A stretch of 64,000 bases of DNA from Rhododendron vialii (GCF_030253575.1 NC_080569.1:26114501-26178500), one strand, 5' to 3'. Shown: positions 11,703 through 25,214, numbered from the stretch's first letter. Numbers and translations: made by a program. The notes: generated from the letters alone by a model not told the origin.

Positions 11703-14700
11703 TTTGATGGCCTTAGGTACCACCACGTGCCGTCTTGGGGGATTCTGTAGTGACTTTTTTTCCTACAGGTTCCCGAACCCCGTCCTAACATCCTACCAAT
11801 GTGTTTGAATCCTACATAAATTTTATGGTGGAAGAGAATTTTTGAAGCATCAATGTCCCAAAACTACTTAATAATTACTCCAACCTTTTGATTGGAGTGC
11901 ACCAATCATAACACAGAAAGAATTTCTGAGACATTGTACATTACACGAAAACTTGAGTCCCGCTTACAGTCCAACCGAAATCGTTCAATACACACATGCA
12001 TTTGTGTTTTACCGTGTGTTCGTAGACTTTTTTTTTATTTAGACAATTCAGGCATCGGGGTCAGTTCTTAGTCTTAGAGTTTCAATTTCATCGTTCATCA
12101 AAAAAAATTCAATTAAAATCAGAGCAAAACTTACGAGATAAAAAAGGGAGGCCTGGGAGACATCATATTCCAACCAACAAAATGGTTAATTTCCACGGTT
12201 CTACTTTTCCCAAAAACAGAGTATTTAATCCATGGGCCCTTGTAGCTCCCTAAATTTTGCTTTACCAAACACACAAGCTTTACTGCGGATAAAAAAAAAA
12301 ACACACACACACAAGCTTTACAAATGGGGGCCCAGCCCAATAACTCCTCCAAGCGTGGCCAAATTATCGTACACTCTCATAAATATCAATAAATTTTTAC
12401 CTATTATTTTACATCCTTTTAAACGGAGATTAGAATAATTCATTTACGGAGTATGAAATGGTATTCACTGTTGTACTAGTAATTTATCACCGGGGTAGCT
12501 AACCATTTGCGAGTTTACAATTTAAAAAGAATTTTTCAAAAAATATTTCCTAGATTCTTTCTACTTCGGTACTTCCAACATTTTTCTCTCTATCTCTCTT
12601 CACTTATTATCCCTACTATTTTTCAAAAAAAAATTCAAAAACCAAATATAACATTATCAGTGGGTGGAAAAGCAGGGGGAGAGGGAGGAGAGAGAGAAGG
12701 AGGGGGGAGCCCTGTGGTCCTGTGGAGTAACAAATGAAGCAGTCGTCGTTTTCATTGACCATCACATGCTTCATGTCGATATATGTGCCCATGTCTCCCA
12801 AAGCCCACAGGCCCAACCGCGACCCATTGGTCCCCACAATGCCCTTTTTGTACACTTGTCAGGAACCCCGAGGCCCCACCTTCCACCACGCGGCAGCGAC
12901 GCCACATGGCATGACTGAGGATCACCCAGATTTGAACCGTGCAAAAGGATTTTAATTTTTACGTTCCATTTTGTTCATGAAATTACTGGTAATTTTATAT
13001 TAAAAGTAGAGCGTTATTAGTAAAAAATAGAGCACAAAAATTAATTTTCTAATGTAAAATACGGTATTTTTTTAAAGGTCACCGTTGAAAACCTGTAAAT
13101 CTTCGATCCATTCATCTAAGTCTTCATTATCCTCGAAATTGAATGAAAAGTTAGATGATTGAATCGAACACATGTATGTATTAGATTGAGCTTGTTTTTC
13201 AAGAAGACCGTCGAAAACATGTTTTACATTTAATGAACGACTCGAATTATTTGTGGGAGACCCGTAGTAAGTCCCACACCGTAATCGTAGCACAAAATTT
13301 GTGTAGCAAGCAACTCTCTTTCGTTTTGCATTAGATTAGTCTGGTGATTTTTTTGGGATGTTTCTAAAAATCTGTGTAAAACTCATAATTTTTTACTTTT
13401 TCGATTTCTCTTGTCGGTCCGAATTAGTAATACATAAAAGTTGGTTCATAATTTATTGATCAGTGAAAACACTCCCTTAGAGCATGTACACCAGTCTAGA
13501 CATACTTGCACTTTTATCTACTTTGGCTACGAAATGCACAAAAGTAGTCTTGCATCAGCCTAGTAAAACACTAACAATGTATTTCATAATTGTGGAGAAA
13601 CCTCAACAAATTTACAGAGGTACTATTGCTGTGTGCCCAATTTTTTTATTCATTTTCTGTCTCTCTCTGTAATTTTATTTTTTTTTATAATTTAATAGAT
13701 AGAGAGAAGATTATGAAGAGGCTATTGTGGCGTGAAAGAAAAAATAGATAGGTAAAATAGAAATTGTAGTTTTTTTGGTAGGTACTCTTATAGTATGTCT
13801 TCTTACTTAATTTGTCCGTTTACCTATGCTTGGTGTACATGTTCTTACAACTAGAAGTAACAATAACAAATGATTTTCAATGAAAGAAAGAGAACACAAG
13901 AACAAAACATTGTAAATAAAAGCGTGATGCGCCTATTGTAGGATTGGATCGAGAGTCAAAGTACCAATTTTCGTTCAAAAGCTAATGAGCGGTTCGGATG
14001 ATTTTTACAAATCCCGTGAACGAACACCGCGCACCGATCTATGCATCGTCCATGCGCTTGTCCTCAATTCCCATAGGATTTCTCCATAAAACAACAGGAT
14101 GCATTTGCGTACATTTGTTCTTCCCCGTTCCAACCCAGTCTGCAAGACGGATCAGATTCACATCTCGAAAGTGCCTGGCCCTTTCGGTTCCAACCAGCAA
14201 TCAAGAGGGAAAAAAAGTCTCCTGAATGGTTTCCTTTTTTTTCTCGTTGGATCACACCGTCATCCACCGCAGCCGTTGGATTTGGAGGCCGTAGTCAAGA
14301 TCTCTATCGCGCGTGCAAGGGAATCATCAGGTCATCAGCGCACGTGAGATTGCGTGCTCGCTCGAGTGCAGAAATCAGTAATGCAGCTGCAGTACTGTAC
14401 ACGTGAGGAGAGAGAGAGAGAGAGAGAGACGTTTGACGGAGGGAGGAGAGAGAGGTGGCTGTGTCAGGTGGCGAGTGGTGGTCTCACGAGGCATTTTCCA
14501 GTTTCTCTTCTTTTCATGACTCATGGTTATAAAAGAGTTGGACCATATTTGTATGGACCACGATAGGCTTATAATTTGGGCTGCTTGAATAAAAATCTTG
14601 CTAGCTCAACCTCTGCCAGAAGGAGGGGTCCGATCTCTTTGTCAATAAATTTTTCGGCTGTTAAATTATGTAATTTTTTTTTATGTTTTAAATACAACGG

Positions 14701-17700
14701 TCAAAAAATTTCTCAACACAGAGACACGTAAATTTTCAGCGCTTATCCTGCCTCCTCCTGGAGTGGAAGAACTCAAAAATTGTGAACAGGATTGAAAAAG
14801 ATTGGATTAAGCTGGGGGATAGAGACATTACCCATAGATGATGGTTGGAGTAGACATGATTTGGATGAGGTCCATGAGTAGGTCCTTGGATCGGATTTGG
14901 CCAAACCAAATAATTTGTGGACTATTTATTCTTCTCGACAAGAGATATATTTGGATTAGTTTTGTCTGTAGTAAACTTTTTAAATCTTTTGGTCATAAAT
15001 TTTAATTTTTTGAATTCATCTCAACAATTCACGTATGTTTGACACAAAATTAACAAAAGTCGATAACAAAAAAAAATACATAAAAAATTTCAATGATAAA
15101 GTTTAGACAAAAACCACCGGACTACCAATAAAGAGGGAATAAGTAGGTCCAGATGTTCCCCGTACTCCCAATTCCCCATTCTAGTCTATGTTATTCAATG
15201 AGCCCAAAGTATTTTATGAAATGGTGTGGCGCCTTTTATTTAGGAGAGATTATTCAGTACCCTATGCGGTATCCAAACTCTTTTTTCATCGTACATTGGG
15301 GGTAGGGCCGACATAGTTTGTCTTGAGCCCCAGGCCAAATGGTGGAAAAACTAACGTCTTAAGGTTCACCTCCCCAATGGATGATGGAAAATGGACTTAA
15401 GCTGCATCATGGACAATGAATAATTTTTCGTTGTTTTGGCCCAAAGTACTTTACTAAATATGCGGATGCATCATGTTGTGTTAGCGATTCATTCATGTTT
15501 GACTGTGCTGTTTGTGCATCCTCAAGACCAGCTCCAAGCCGGGCTACCCAGCAGTGCACAATGGTCGTTCCATTCGGACTTGGGACTAATCACGCACATC
15601 CAATCGATCTTAAATGAATTGGCGACACCAATTTGCACATCACACGCATGGAGATGGCCCTATTTATATGGAGAGATCAAATTCAACATACAATAGCAAG
15701 CAGCAAAATTAAAGTCGAAATAAAATTCCGAATGAACTAGGAAAATTCCAAAGGAGACATAATCATTACCATTTGGCTACATAATTACTTCAGGAAACAG
15801 CAGTATTGAAGACATGAGTAAAGGATGTGAGATGTTGTGACTTGAAGCAGCATGATTACTAGTATTAACTAAAGAGCTACTGAACTGATTGAAGACATAG
15901 GCAAAAACATGACGACATAATTATGATTTGGATTAGGAAAAAGTGGTAAACCAATCCTCTTTACTTTTTTTTTTCTTTTTGGGTCAAAATGCTCTTTACT
16001 AAATTTGGGCAAACATGAACTTTTAGCTGACCCAGCCATACCTAAGGGAAACACTTCACGTATGACACGGATAAATGGTGTGAACTTTTGTTAGGCTCGA
16101 AGTTGTGAAAATTACATAGTAGGAATACAAAAGTCTATATTTCGAAGTACAAAAAAAAAAGTGTAAAAGTGGTTTATGGAAATTAAAATACAAGAATCAC
16201 ATGTTTGGCATTTTCGGTATTCATAAATTATACTGTATTAATAACACAATACAACCTATTTGGCTTAACCCTTTTCTTTTTCTCTCTCTCTCTTTTTCGA
16301 TCTCTTTTGTATTAGTTAGAATTCGTAAAGGGTAGACGCTCACTGGTTGGCTCCTGTCCGAGCAATGGATGACTCGGACCAATAGGAACTCAGCTTAAAT
16401 CCAAGGTGTTGGTGTCAAACCGGATCGATCACCCTACAGTCCTTGTAGTGCAGCTCGTGCGAGCTGCACCCCAGGAAAATGAAGTGACAAGATATATAAT
16501 GATTATGTTTTCCTATTAAGTTGAAATCTCCAAAAGGGAACAACAAATGGTGACGGAGGGAGTTATAGTTAGATTTGACCTAAGTCACATAAAACACAGA
16601 CGGATGCGAGTGCGAATGTGTGAGCGTGAAAGTATCTCTTAAAATCCTTCAAAACAACTAAAATTCATGAGTGCGAGGATTGAATGATGTAAAACACGTG
16701 GAGGCCTAATTTAATGATCAATTGGACCGGACGAAGCTTTGGAAGCTCAAACGATGTTTAATTTCAGATTATCCAATTTGGCAAAATTCGGACGAGTTCG
16801 GAATAGGCCCAAACTTGGTGAGCTGACTTATTTTTGCGCTCCGGTTAATACTTAGATGCAAGGTGGATTTCGGCTTGATTCATTCGTTTAGCCTTTCAAT
16901 TGGACGTTTTTGTCGTTTAAAGAAAGATTTGTTCTGTTAATAACTCTTAGATCGTGATTTCTTATTCGTTTTTTTTTTGTTGTTGTAAAAATCCTTGTTT
17001 TTCTTTTCCGTTTTCAATTTTAGGAGCTTCTCCAAATTTGGAACTTTTTACTTTTCGGCTTTAATTATTAGGGTTTCGAAATTTCACCATATAAAAGGAT
17101 TGTAACCAAATATTTTCATTAACTTTTCATCAATAATATTTCAAATTTTGTGTTTTCTCTTGTGGATTGAAAAACTACGCTAACTAATCTCTTGTTAATT
17201 CTGCTACGTCATTAAAAGTGCAAATACAAAACAAAAATTAAAAGTGCGAGCGTATGCCATTTTGAATGATTGCTACATGACCAAGGATGGAGGTCATTGG
17301 ACCGCTATGGTCCCAGCAAGAGAATGGGATGGGTTGCATAGCATAGCACAGCATAGTGGGTAGTATATATTTCTGAAAAAGCACCTGAAAAGAAGAGGGA
17401 GCGAATCCAAACGAGATACTCCGAAAGAGATATGTCGCTCTCGAACCTCACGACTGTTTTGTTTTTGTTTGAGCCAACAAGAGTTCGGCGCTAGACAGTA
17501 GCTAGTTAGGGTTTGGTTATCGAGAACTGTCCTTTCTTTTTTTTCCCAGGTTAAACAAGAACCATGCCTTATACATTAGTATTAGTCCAACTAAGGATCT
17601 TCTTACACCTGTATTGCTTTTATGCACAGACTTGTACGGAGTTAAAATAGTAAAAATTAGCAGCAGAATTATATATCGTCCATGTGACCTTAAAAAGCAA

Positions 17701-18035
17701 ACAAAAGAACGGGAAAGACTACAATTAATACGCACCTTTCATTTGGGTGTGTATCATATACACTCTTCAAAATGTTATGAATTGTAGAGAAAATATTACG
17801 AATCGTTTTGCTAAAAAGTTACGAATCGTATAAAGGTTACGAGAAATACCAAAATATTATGAATCATAATGAAAATATTACGAATCATACTGCTGAAAAG
17901 GTTATGAATTCTAGAACAAAAGTTACGAAACACACTAAAATGTTATGAATGAACTATAAAATAGGTGTATATGGTATACCCTTTTAAGAGGTGTGTATTG
18001 TAAACTATCGCGGTAAGAACATACATATAATGGTT
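11703..18035. other. Intergenic region, MITE-bearing, no gene seen
   Basis: Open frames here are short and show no domain signature. The recognisable content is one MITE (13478-13846), a short GA tract near 14408 and a 22 bp palindrome near 16449. A block at about 17730-18000 repeats 'ttatgaat/ttacgaat' words many times. Nothing else can be supported. Confidence 0.55.
13478..13846. mobile_element. MITE with TTAGAGCATGTACACCA termini
   Basis: The left end tagagcatgtacaccag and right end ttggtgtacatgttctta are inverted repeats of about 17 bp with one mismatch. The interior is about 335 bp, AT-rich and non-coding. The TTA at each end fits a PIF/Harbinger-type target preference, but that assignment is inference. 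Confidence 0.6.
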
Positions 18036-18237
18036 GTGTAATTGTTTTGGTTGTAAGTTTAGTTTAATTTAGTTTTAGTAGTGGGTGAAGAGAGAAATAT
18101 GGTAATATTGAAAAGATGGGGTAATAATTGGAGAGAGATAGAGAGAAATGAGAAAGTAATAATTAGAGAAATAGGATAATAATTGAAAAAAGAAATAAGA
18201 TAATGGTTGAAAAAGTAAACTAAAACTAAAGTAAAAT
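18036..18237. mobile_element. Older MITE split by the solo LTR
   Basis: This segment matches the complement of the 11488-11702 element. Both have 'gttttagtagtgggtg' or a close variant, then several 'taatgattgaaaaa' blocks, then 'aaagtaaaat'. The match breaks at the point where the solo LTR begins. This element was therefore present before the LTR insertion. Confidence 0.55.
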
Positions 18238-20822
18238 TGTAACAACCCGATATTTTTATTAAAAATAATATCATATAATTAGTATTATTGATAATAAAAA
18301 TTAATTATTCTTTAATAGGATATATTTATACAAACATAATTATTCTAATCTAATTATCCTATTTCATTTTTTTTTAATTGCATGCATGCATATCATGAAT
18401 TTCTTTTCACCTCTCCCTCTCCTACTCAGACTTTACTCCTTCTCCCTGATTATCTCCACCCTTATTTTCGTTCATCTCAAGCCCTAGTATTAGAATCCTT
18501 TTTAAACTCAACTTTCATCAACTTTTATAAAAATTCCATTATATATACCCTATAACCCCGACCCTAGGGCACACCACGCCACTCCCCATATTTCACCAGT
18601 CCAGAGAGAGAGAAATTGGAGAAAAATCGAACTCCAATCAATGGAGTTCTAGAGAGAGAAAAAGAGAGAGAGAAAAGTGGGTTTCGTAGCCACGACCAAC
18701 CGAGATCCGAATTGACCATTCCAATCTCTTCTTTCAATCCCAAGCATCCCCAAGCATCATTCAATTCGAGCCCAAAGTCCCCCGATCGCCAAAACCGTAG
18801 TCGTCTTCTCCAAAAATCAAGTTTCGTTCTAAAATCAATTCGGCCCGAACCAAGGTAGTATAATCCCTTCCAAACACTCCTCTAAGTATATTTATTGTTT
18901 TTATGCTTAACCCAATAGCCCTAATCGTCCCATGCATCGAAAACAGTGGAGAAAAAAAAAATCGTTTTCTGCGTTTAACCTTGCGGCCGCAAGGTTCGGG
19001 CCGCAAGAACCAGGCCTGACCTTGCGGTGAAGGCTCCAGCCGCAACCTTTGACCGGTCAGACCTTGCGGTTTGACCTATTTTTGTTCGAATCCACTTTTC
19101 GACCTTCCGAACATCGTTTTCGACCCCCGAACTATTTTTCCTAGACTTTTCACACTCCAAAGATCATAACTTGTTAAGATCATATTTTTTTTATTTAATT
19201 ATCTATTTATTAAATTATTTGTTCGTTATCTATCAAAGTTTACAAACGAAAAATATTTGCGACCTTCCAAACAACGTTTTAACACCCAAACTAATTTTTT
19301 CTAGACTTCTTGCATCTCAAAGATGATATCTTGTTAAGATAATATTTTTTTATTTAATTTACTATTTATTGTTATTTCTATAGCGTTTTGAATCAAAAAA
19401 TTCTTTACGACCTTATAACCTTATTATAAATGCCCGAATAATTTTATTTAGACTCTCTACATTTTGAAGATGAAATCTTGTTAACGGTAGCATATTTTAA
19501 TTTGCAAATTATTTATTAGCTATTTACTTCACTTTCGGCCACTTTATTTAAACGTCTTTATTTAAATTAATCCCGTGACCTTCCGGACCCAACTTTTGAC
19601 ACTCGACTAGTTGTATAGGACCTGTAGGACTCTTATTTAGGTCATGATAAATGTTTCAATATTTTTATCCAATTAATGTATTTAATTAGTTTTTAATTAA
19701 TCTATTATCTTAGAATTAATTAATAAAAGCCTAGAAAATTTTCCTTTTAAATTCCTTTTAAAACTCTTACTTTATTCTTGACATTGTGACTATACAAGAT
19801 TAAGGGCAACGGCCCGTTCATAATAAGTTGCGTGATTACATTGTTTATTAATTGTTTTAATTATTATTGATTTGTTGTATATTGCATCGATTTGAGTGAT
19901 AGATTGGACCCTAGAGACATGGGATGGTATGCGAGTAGAATTCACCTAGACGATATTAGATAATGGATGAATTGAAAAGTTTTATTTCTAGATTGCCTGC
20001 AGGCGTGATGTTGAGATTTGTGATGAGATTGAAACTGGCGTGTGTCCAGTGGTGAATTGATAAACTGGCGTGTGTCCAGTGATGAGTTGATAAACTGGCG
20101 TGTGTCCAATGATGATTTGATAAACTGGCGTGCGTTCAGTGATGATGGTGAAGTGATATATAAGATAGGCGAACCCTAGTTGTGATTCAGGCATGATAAG
20201 CTTTCCCTTGTTGTAGTTATTGGGATGCATACTCGGTACATAACTTAGATGCATCTGCGACAGCAAAGGGAAGTGACCTCATGGGACCGAGCATGGCTAG
20301 CGGTTGAGGGAGGAAAGATCCCGCGGAGGAGATCTTAGATTTCACGTCAAGTTAATGGATAGTAATGAACTGATTTATGTGGAACAAACTCTGTATTACT
20401 TTTTCGCACTATTATTATTCCTGCTGCTTGCTATCTGTAAAGTAAGAAGGGTAGTTGGGTTGGATTATACTTCGGGGTGAACTTGTTCACTCAGGTACGG
20501 ATTGCCTGGCTTCCGTGCCAGATTTTGCAGATAATCCAGAAGAGACACCAAATCCTGAAGGTGAACAGTTTTATGCTGAAGAGAACCCAGAGGTGGGAGC
20601 TGAGCCAGAATATGCTTGGGATCCGTATCAAACTTAGAAGATGGCTCTGTTATTTTGTTTAGTTTAATACCACATAGACTATTTTCAGTATTTCTACGAT
20701 AATTTGTAATAGACGAAACTTTAGAGTATTATCCGGTTTGGATTTTGAATTTTAATTCAATAAATTTTTAGAAATCAGTATTTAAAACCTCCGATTTTAT
20801 TTTCAAAAATCGGGGCGTTACA
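18238..20822 (+). mobile_element. Solo LTR, 2,585 bp, probably Ty3/Gypsy Del/Tekay-like
   Basis: The unit starts with TGTAACAACCCGAT and ends with ATCGGGGCGTTACA, giving the TG..CA ends of an LTR. It is flanked by the 5 bp direct repeat AAAAT at 18233-18237 and 20823-20827. No gag-pol coding sequence, primer binding site or second LTR is present, so it is a solo LTR left by recombination between two LTRs. The length and the TGTAAC..CCCG start resemble LTRs of Del/Tekay chromoviruses; this family call is from memory. Inside are four 30 bp tandem repeats and a short open frame near 20455 that I regard as LTR sequence, not a gene. The orientation assumes the usual 5' TG to 3' CA reading. Confidence 0.85.
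20032..20150. repeat. Four tandem 30 bp repeats inside the solo LTR
   Basis: The core 'aaactggcgtgtgtccagtg' begins at 20032, 20062, 20092 and 20122, with a few substitutions in the later copies and partial decay after the fourth. Such arrays are common in plant LTR regulatory regions; their role here is unknown. Confidence 0.9.
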
Positions 20823-22771
20823 AAAATGGTAACCATACACTACTACTGTATAACCTTACTAGTAATTTTCTTTTCTTAAATACATACTAATTAATGTCAA
20901 AAACCAGAAACTGAAATTGGAACAGCGAGACTTGTGTTTGATCGATACAATCTCCTTAAAAATACTTCATCATCACGAGAGAGAGAGAAGGCGATCTGGG
21001 TGAGGGTTCCCACCCCTCATCTCAGCCCCCCCACACCCCTTGTGTACTTCATCTCTGTGTTTCTTGTTATTTTGTAGGGTTATTTTTGGACCGTGTAATC
21101 TTTTTCTATTTTAATATATCTGCTTCTGGTGTTTCTTCGGAAAAAATATACACTTGCTGAAACGAAGTACTCCAACAAAATTTGTAGGATAATGCAAAAT
21201 GAAGAGACGAACTTTTCCTGTTATTCATCGATTTCCACAGGACTATTTATATTTATAGGCGGCGAAGTGACTCACCCCATGTTTCTTATTTTGTCATTAT
21301 TCATTTCTTTTTGCTTTTGTTAATTTTGCACCTAACGTTTTTTAGAGGAATCGAAATAGTAAAAATTACCCATATATTTTTGAAAATATTCAAAACAACT
21401 AAAATACAATCATTCACAGAAGTTAGGCGCAAATATATGGGTAATTTTCAGCCTAACTTATTGGATATTCTCAAAAAATATATGGGTAATTTTTGCCTTT
21501 CTGATTCGTTTTGACAAGACGAATCAATAATTCTTAAAAGTTATAAAAGTTAGGCGTAAAATTAACAAACACCAAAAAAAAAAGAAAAAGAAAGAAGAGA
21601 GTCTAAAAATTCCAAAAAAACCTCTTAGCGGAACTTTTAGTCTAAAATATATATTTTGGGGAGAAAACAAAAAGTGAATTGGTACGTCGAGATAAACTTT
21701 AACTTTTCAAGTAAAATGAAATGATGATAGAGAAGAAAGCAACACAATAGCGTATTGGGCTGACAACGTTTTGGTCCGCTCTGGAATGAAGAAATGGGCC
21801 TGCCATGACTAAGACAAGACAGTCTCACGTGTCCATTTCGGTTTTGAAAGGTTCAAATTTTAATGAAACTTTATCGAAAAAAAGTTAATCGCCATCAATT
21901 TTTACCTGTCCTAATTGATTTTCAATCCAGATCATCTAAAAATACTTTGGATTGTCACGATTGAGCTCCGTAACTTCTTCACGGCCGAAAAGAAGATTTT
22001 CTGCTTACTACTCTTCAATGTCCAGATCCTGTGATGAAACAGTCCAGATCCCAAAAAAAAACAATGGAGCAGAGCCTAGACCAGAACGGAAAAAAAGAAA
22101 GTAAAGAAACCAATTGTAAACTTGGACAAGTACTAAACATTTAATCTAGCTTGTGTAAAGAAATTTGGCTCACACCCATTACTCAGATTTTGTTCACATG
22201 TTTTCGTATTTGAATGTTTGCTATGTACATTTTCTTCCTAAGACGGTAGCATTATCGATCTATAGCTTTAAGATTAGTCCGGTTGGTTGATGGATTTGCT
22301 CATCACACAACTGACCATGGTTCGATTCAAGGGGTTAGGCCACAAGAAAATTTACTTCTTGTGAATTTCTTATTCTCAATGAGAATGACTTGCCTTTGAT
22401 CATAACGGAGAAAAAATTTCTCAGTATTTATAACCGTAGACAACTGTTGATTTTTTCGCAACTCTGCCACCAAATCTTTTTACTATAACAAAAAAACAGA
22501 AAAGAAAAGAAAAAAAAAAGAGCCTCTCACAAGATCTAGTGAAACGGATCCAAAAAAAAAAAAAAAAGATCTAGTGAAAACTCACCTACGTCCAGAATAG
22601 TGCTGGGCAGGGGTAGCCCTGTCCAGGCCTAAGACAAATGGATCTGTATTGCTGCTATTGTAGCCTTTGTAGGATCGAATGACAGGTCATCTGACGGTAT
22701 GGGTCCCCATTTATCTAGAGGTGCATTGGGGTATACAGTGAATATTGGGCCAATTTTGAACTGGGAGATGG

Positions 22772-22935
22772 TGCTTTGCGCACCGTGCTGTGCATATTCA
22801 AGATGTGGATCTCGGCAATTAGCGTCTTGATTATCGGTCGATTGGACGGTTGAAATTAAGTACAGCATCGTATAATTTGAACCATTAATTGTCGAGATCA
22901 ACGGTTCGAATGTGCACACTGCACAATATCGTGTA
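22772..22935. mobile_element. Imperfect foldback element
   Basis: The left arm contains 'gtgctgtgcatattcaag' and 'ggatctcggcaatta'. The right arm contains 'taattgtcgagatc' and 'cgaatgtgcacactgcac', which is its imperfect complement. The arms are about 60 bp with roughly 20 percent mismatch. It is probably a decayed MITE. An open frame crosses it on the minus strand but looks accidental. Confidence 0.45.
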
Positions 22936-23204
22936 CAACACCATCCCCGGAACTTGACCCCATGGAATCCATATTCAGAAGAGATAAAATACATTCAGAA
23001 CTAGAAATATAGATATGTAAAACTCCAAAAACGACCAAGGTATCCTTTCCAATGTACCGGCACACTTGTTTGCCTCTCCATAGATATGCCCATCCTTTCA
23101 AATGGCTTGAGAACGTACCTGCAATCTCTGGGACAGCACTAAGGGATGGTTAACATTTGTTATCATCCTGAAGAAGGGCAAAAACCGCCGCTAAGGAAAA
23201 ACGA

Positions 23205-23237
23205 GGGGGGGGCGGGGGGGGGGGGGGGGGGGGGGGG
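23205..23237. repeat. Poly-G tract (8 G, C, 24 G)
   Basis: A near-homopolymer of G lies in otherwise AT-rich intergenic DNA. It could form a G-quadruplex, and its exact length may be a sequencing or assembly artefact. Confidence 0.9.
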
Positions 23238-24299
23238 CGCAAAAACCACCAATAAATCTGATTCAATTTCTAGGTTTTAGAGTTTGAAATTACTTACTCA
23301 TGAAATAAATCTAGATTTCCTCACGAACAGGGCTACCACTTGAGTACGTAACCTCAATACTAGATCAATTGCTCAAGTCAAATGTAAGGCGGAGTAGGGG
23401 TGCCTGCTAATTGGGTTGTTCAATGTTTAGGGTCCAACCCGAGTTTTTTAGTTTGATCCGAACAACTCATTTTATTTGACTCGATGAGTTGCTTTATGAA
23501 TGAAAAACATTCTAAACGAAGCCATTCTGTTGTGAAAACGATTTCGAGAGTAAAACCATAGTTCGTTTGTGAATTCAGCATGTTCGATTAGTATGATTTC
23601 TTTACGGACACTACCAACCAAACAAGTCGAACAAAATTAGCGATTCAGATCAAAACTATCCTGGTGTGCTCCTAACGACCCAGTCCAAGAAAAAGGGGGT
23701 CACAGAGTAGGACAAAGAGGAAGGAAATGGGAATATGGCATTGGAGATGAGGACAAGAAGATGAAGTAGAGAGGGGTCCAAGAAGGTATGAAAAAATCCA
23801 AAAAAAGGTACACCACGAACTTCCCACATTACCATCTGCTGGAGGCAAACAGTTTGGTGCAATGCAAAAGGGATGCTCTGATTTGATTGGACATACAGCA
23901 AAAGATGAATTGCCGATTACTTCAACTTATGCGATTCCTATGAGGTGCCGTTTACCTTGTGTTGTCTTGATCATACACTGCATACGATGCCCTGGAATGG
24001 AATAACCATTTTTGGGCAATGAATGATATGGATGCGGACAGGATGTACATACTTGTCTTGAGTCTCACAAAGATGATTAAAATTGTTCATTTTTGAAATG
24101 CTCTCAATCCAATTCTGAAATACCCGTCCTAGTAAAACCGGTGATAAACATACCATGAATGTATACGAACATATACTCCGTTAATAACAAATGATGGCCC
24201 CTCTTCACAAAATTTGGTGTACATTTGGATTTTGTATATCCAAACATAGTGCTATTATAGGTACATACACTCATTTATATACACCGCGCACATACGCAC

Positions 24300-24591
24300 T
24301 TTAGACCTGTCTCGAGTCCTACAAAGAAGACCTGAGTCGTTCATTTTGTTTAAAATAGTTTGTTTATGATCCTTGCAAAAAATTAACTCAATCCGATATC
24401 GGTAAAGACGTTTACAAAACATCTACTTTTGCTATAGAATCAATATCTAAATTCTAAAGCAATGTTGAATGTTTTGTAAACGTTTTTACCGATATCGGAT
24501 TAAGTTAATTTTTTATAGGAACTGTAAGCAAATCATTTTGAACAAAATAAGTGGCTCGGATCATTTTTGTAAAATTCGGGATGATTCTAAA
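24300..24591. mobile_element. Long foldback element
   Basis: The arms 24301-24450 and 24463-24591 are complements of each other over about 130 bp. The best-conserved core is 'ccgatatcgg' with flanking 'taaac' and 'ttaattttt' words near the loop. The outer 50 bp matches with scattered differences. There is no coding capacity. A related block without the inverted arm lies near 24050-24120. Confidence 0.65.
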
Positions 24592-24837
24592 GTGTGTATG
24601 TACGTGAATATATTTACCCATAAACTTTCCGATCCAAACTGGTGTACCCATAATTTTTTTTTTAACACATTTTTTTTTCACACTTCGAGGAATTCACATT
24701 AATGTGCCGAGGAATTGGGCATTGAACAAAACAGTACCTGAATCTGAATACGACCACAGAGAGGGCTCTCTGCCCGAGCACATTCTCTCTCTAGTTTCTC
24801 CCTCCGGATCACAGAATTTGAGCGTCCCAAAGCAAGT

Positions 24838-24864
24838 GGGGGGGGGGGGGGGGGGGGGGGGGGG
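24838..24864. repeat. 27-base poly-G tract
   Basis: This uninterrupted G run lies about 110 bp upstream of the TATA-like box of the next gene. It is a potential G-quadruplex, and its length is uncertain for the usual homopolymer reasons. Confidence 0.9.
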
Positions 24865-24974
24865 CGCAGCTACCTTGAAAGACCTAAAGATTTGCCAACC
24901 CCTTTCGCCTTTCGGATTTTACTTTTCTCACCTCATTTTCCCAACAATGTAAAATCACTTTCCTTTCCGGTTCC

Positions 24975-24980
24975 TATAAA
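24975..24980 (+). promoter_or_regulatory. TATA-like box of the small plant-specific gene
   Basis: The sequence tataaa lies 240 bp upstream of the ATG at 25215. A pyrimidine-rich stretch suitable for transcription start and a leader follow it. Transcription start is not visible, so this is a positional inference. Confidence 0.45.
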
Positions 24981-25214
24981 GAAAAGTTCAACACCCTCCT
25001 CTTTTTCTTGCTTCAATCTTTCACTTTGCCCCTCTTTCCAATTCCTCGCTCCTTTTTCCTCTCTCTGTCTTTGCTTCCAAAACCCACCAAGAAAAACTTA
25101 CTAAAACCAATTCTTTCACAATCTTGTGGGTTATCTAGAGAAAAACGAAGTGGGTTTTTGAAATATTGTGTGTACATACATACAAACAAAGATAGAGATC
25201 GGATACAATCGATT

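Larger units (their letters stand above)
20828..24970. other. Intergenic region, no gene seen
   Basis: There is no coding sequence I can support. It contains inverted AT-rich words near 21355-21500, a probable foldback at 22772-22935, a 24-G run near 23214, a long foldback at 24300-24591 and a 27-G run at 24838. Confidence 0.55.

Noticed and set aside
13072-13293. Acidic minus-strand open frame ending ..DEWIEDLQVFNGDL
   Set aside because: There is no upstream exon, no recognised domain and AT-rich surroundings. The support is insufficient for a gene call.
16449-16470. 22 bp palindrome gtgcagctcgtgcgagctgcac
   Set aside because: It is a perfect short hairpin but isolated, with no transcription unit, terminator context or repeated copies seen in the window.
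20032-20150. Regular 30 bp repeats considered as a CRISPR-like array
   Set aside because: The units are contiguous without unique spacers, lie in a plant LTR, and no cas genes exist. They are plain tandem repeats.
20455-20637. Acidic 60-residue open frame ending ..EYAWDPYQT
   Set aside because: It lies inside the solo LTR bounded by a perfect target duplication, so it is LTR sequence and not a host gene.
22629-22994. 121-residue open frame on the minus strand
   Set aside because: It spans an imperfect foldback element, so the length is likely accidental; no domain is recognised.
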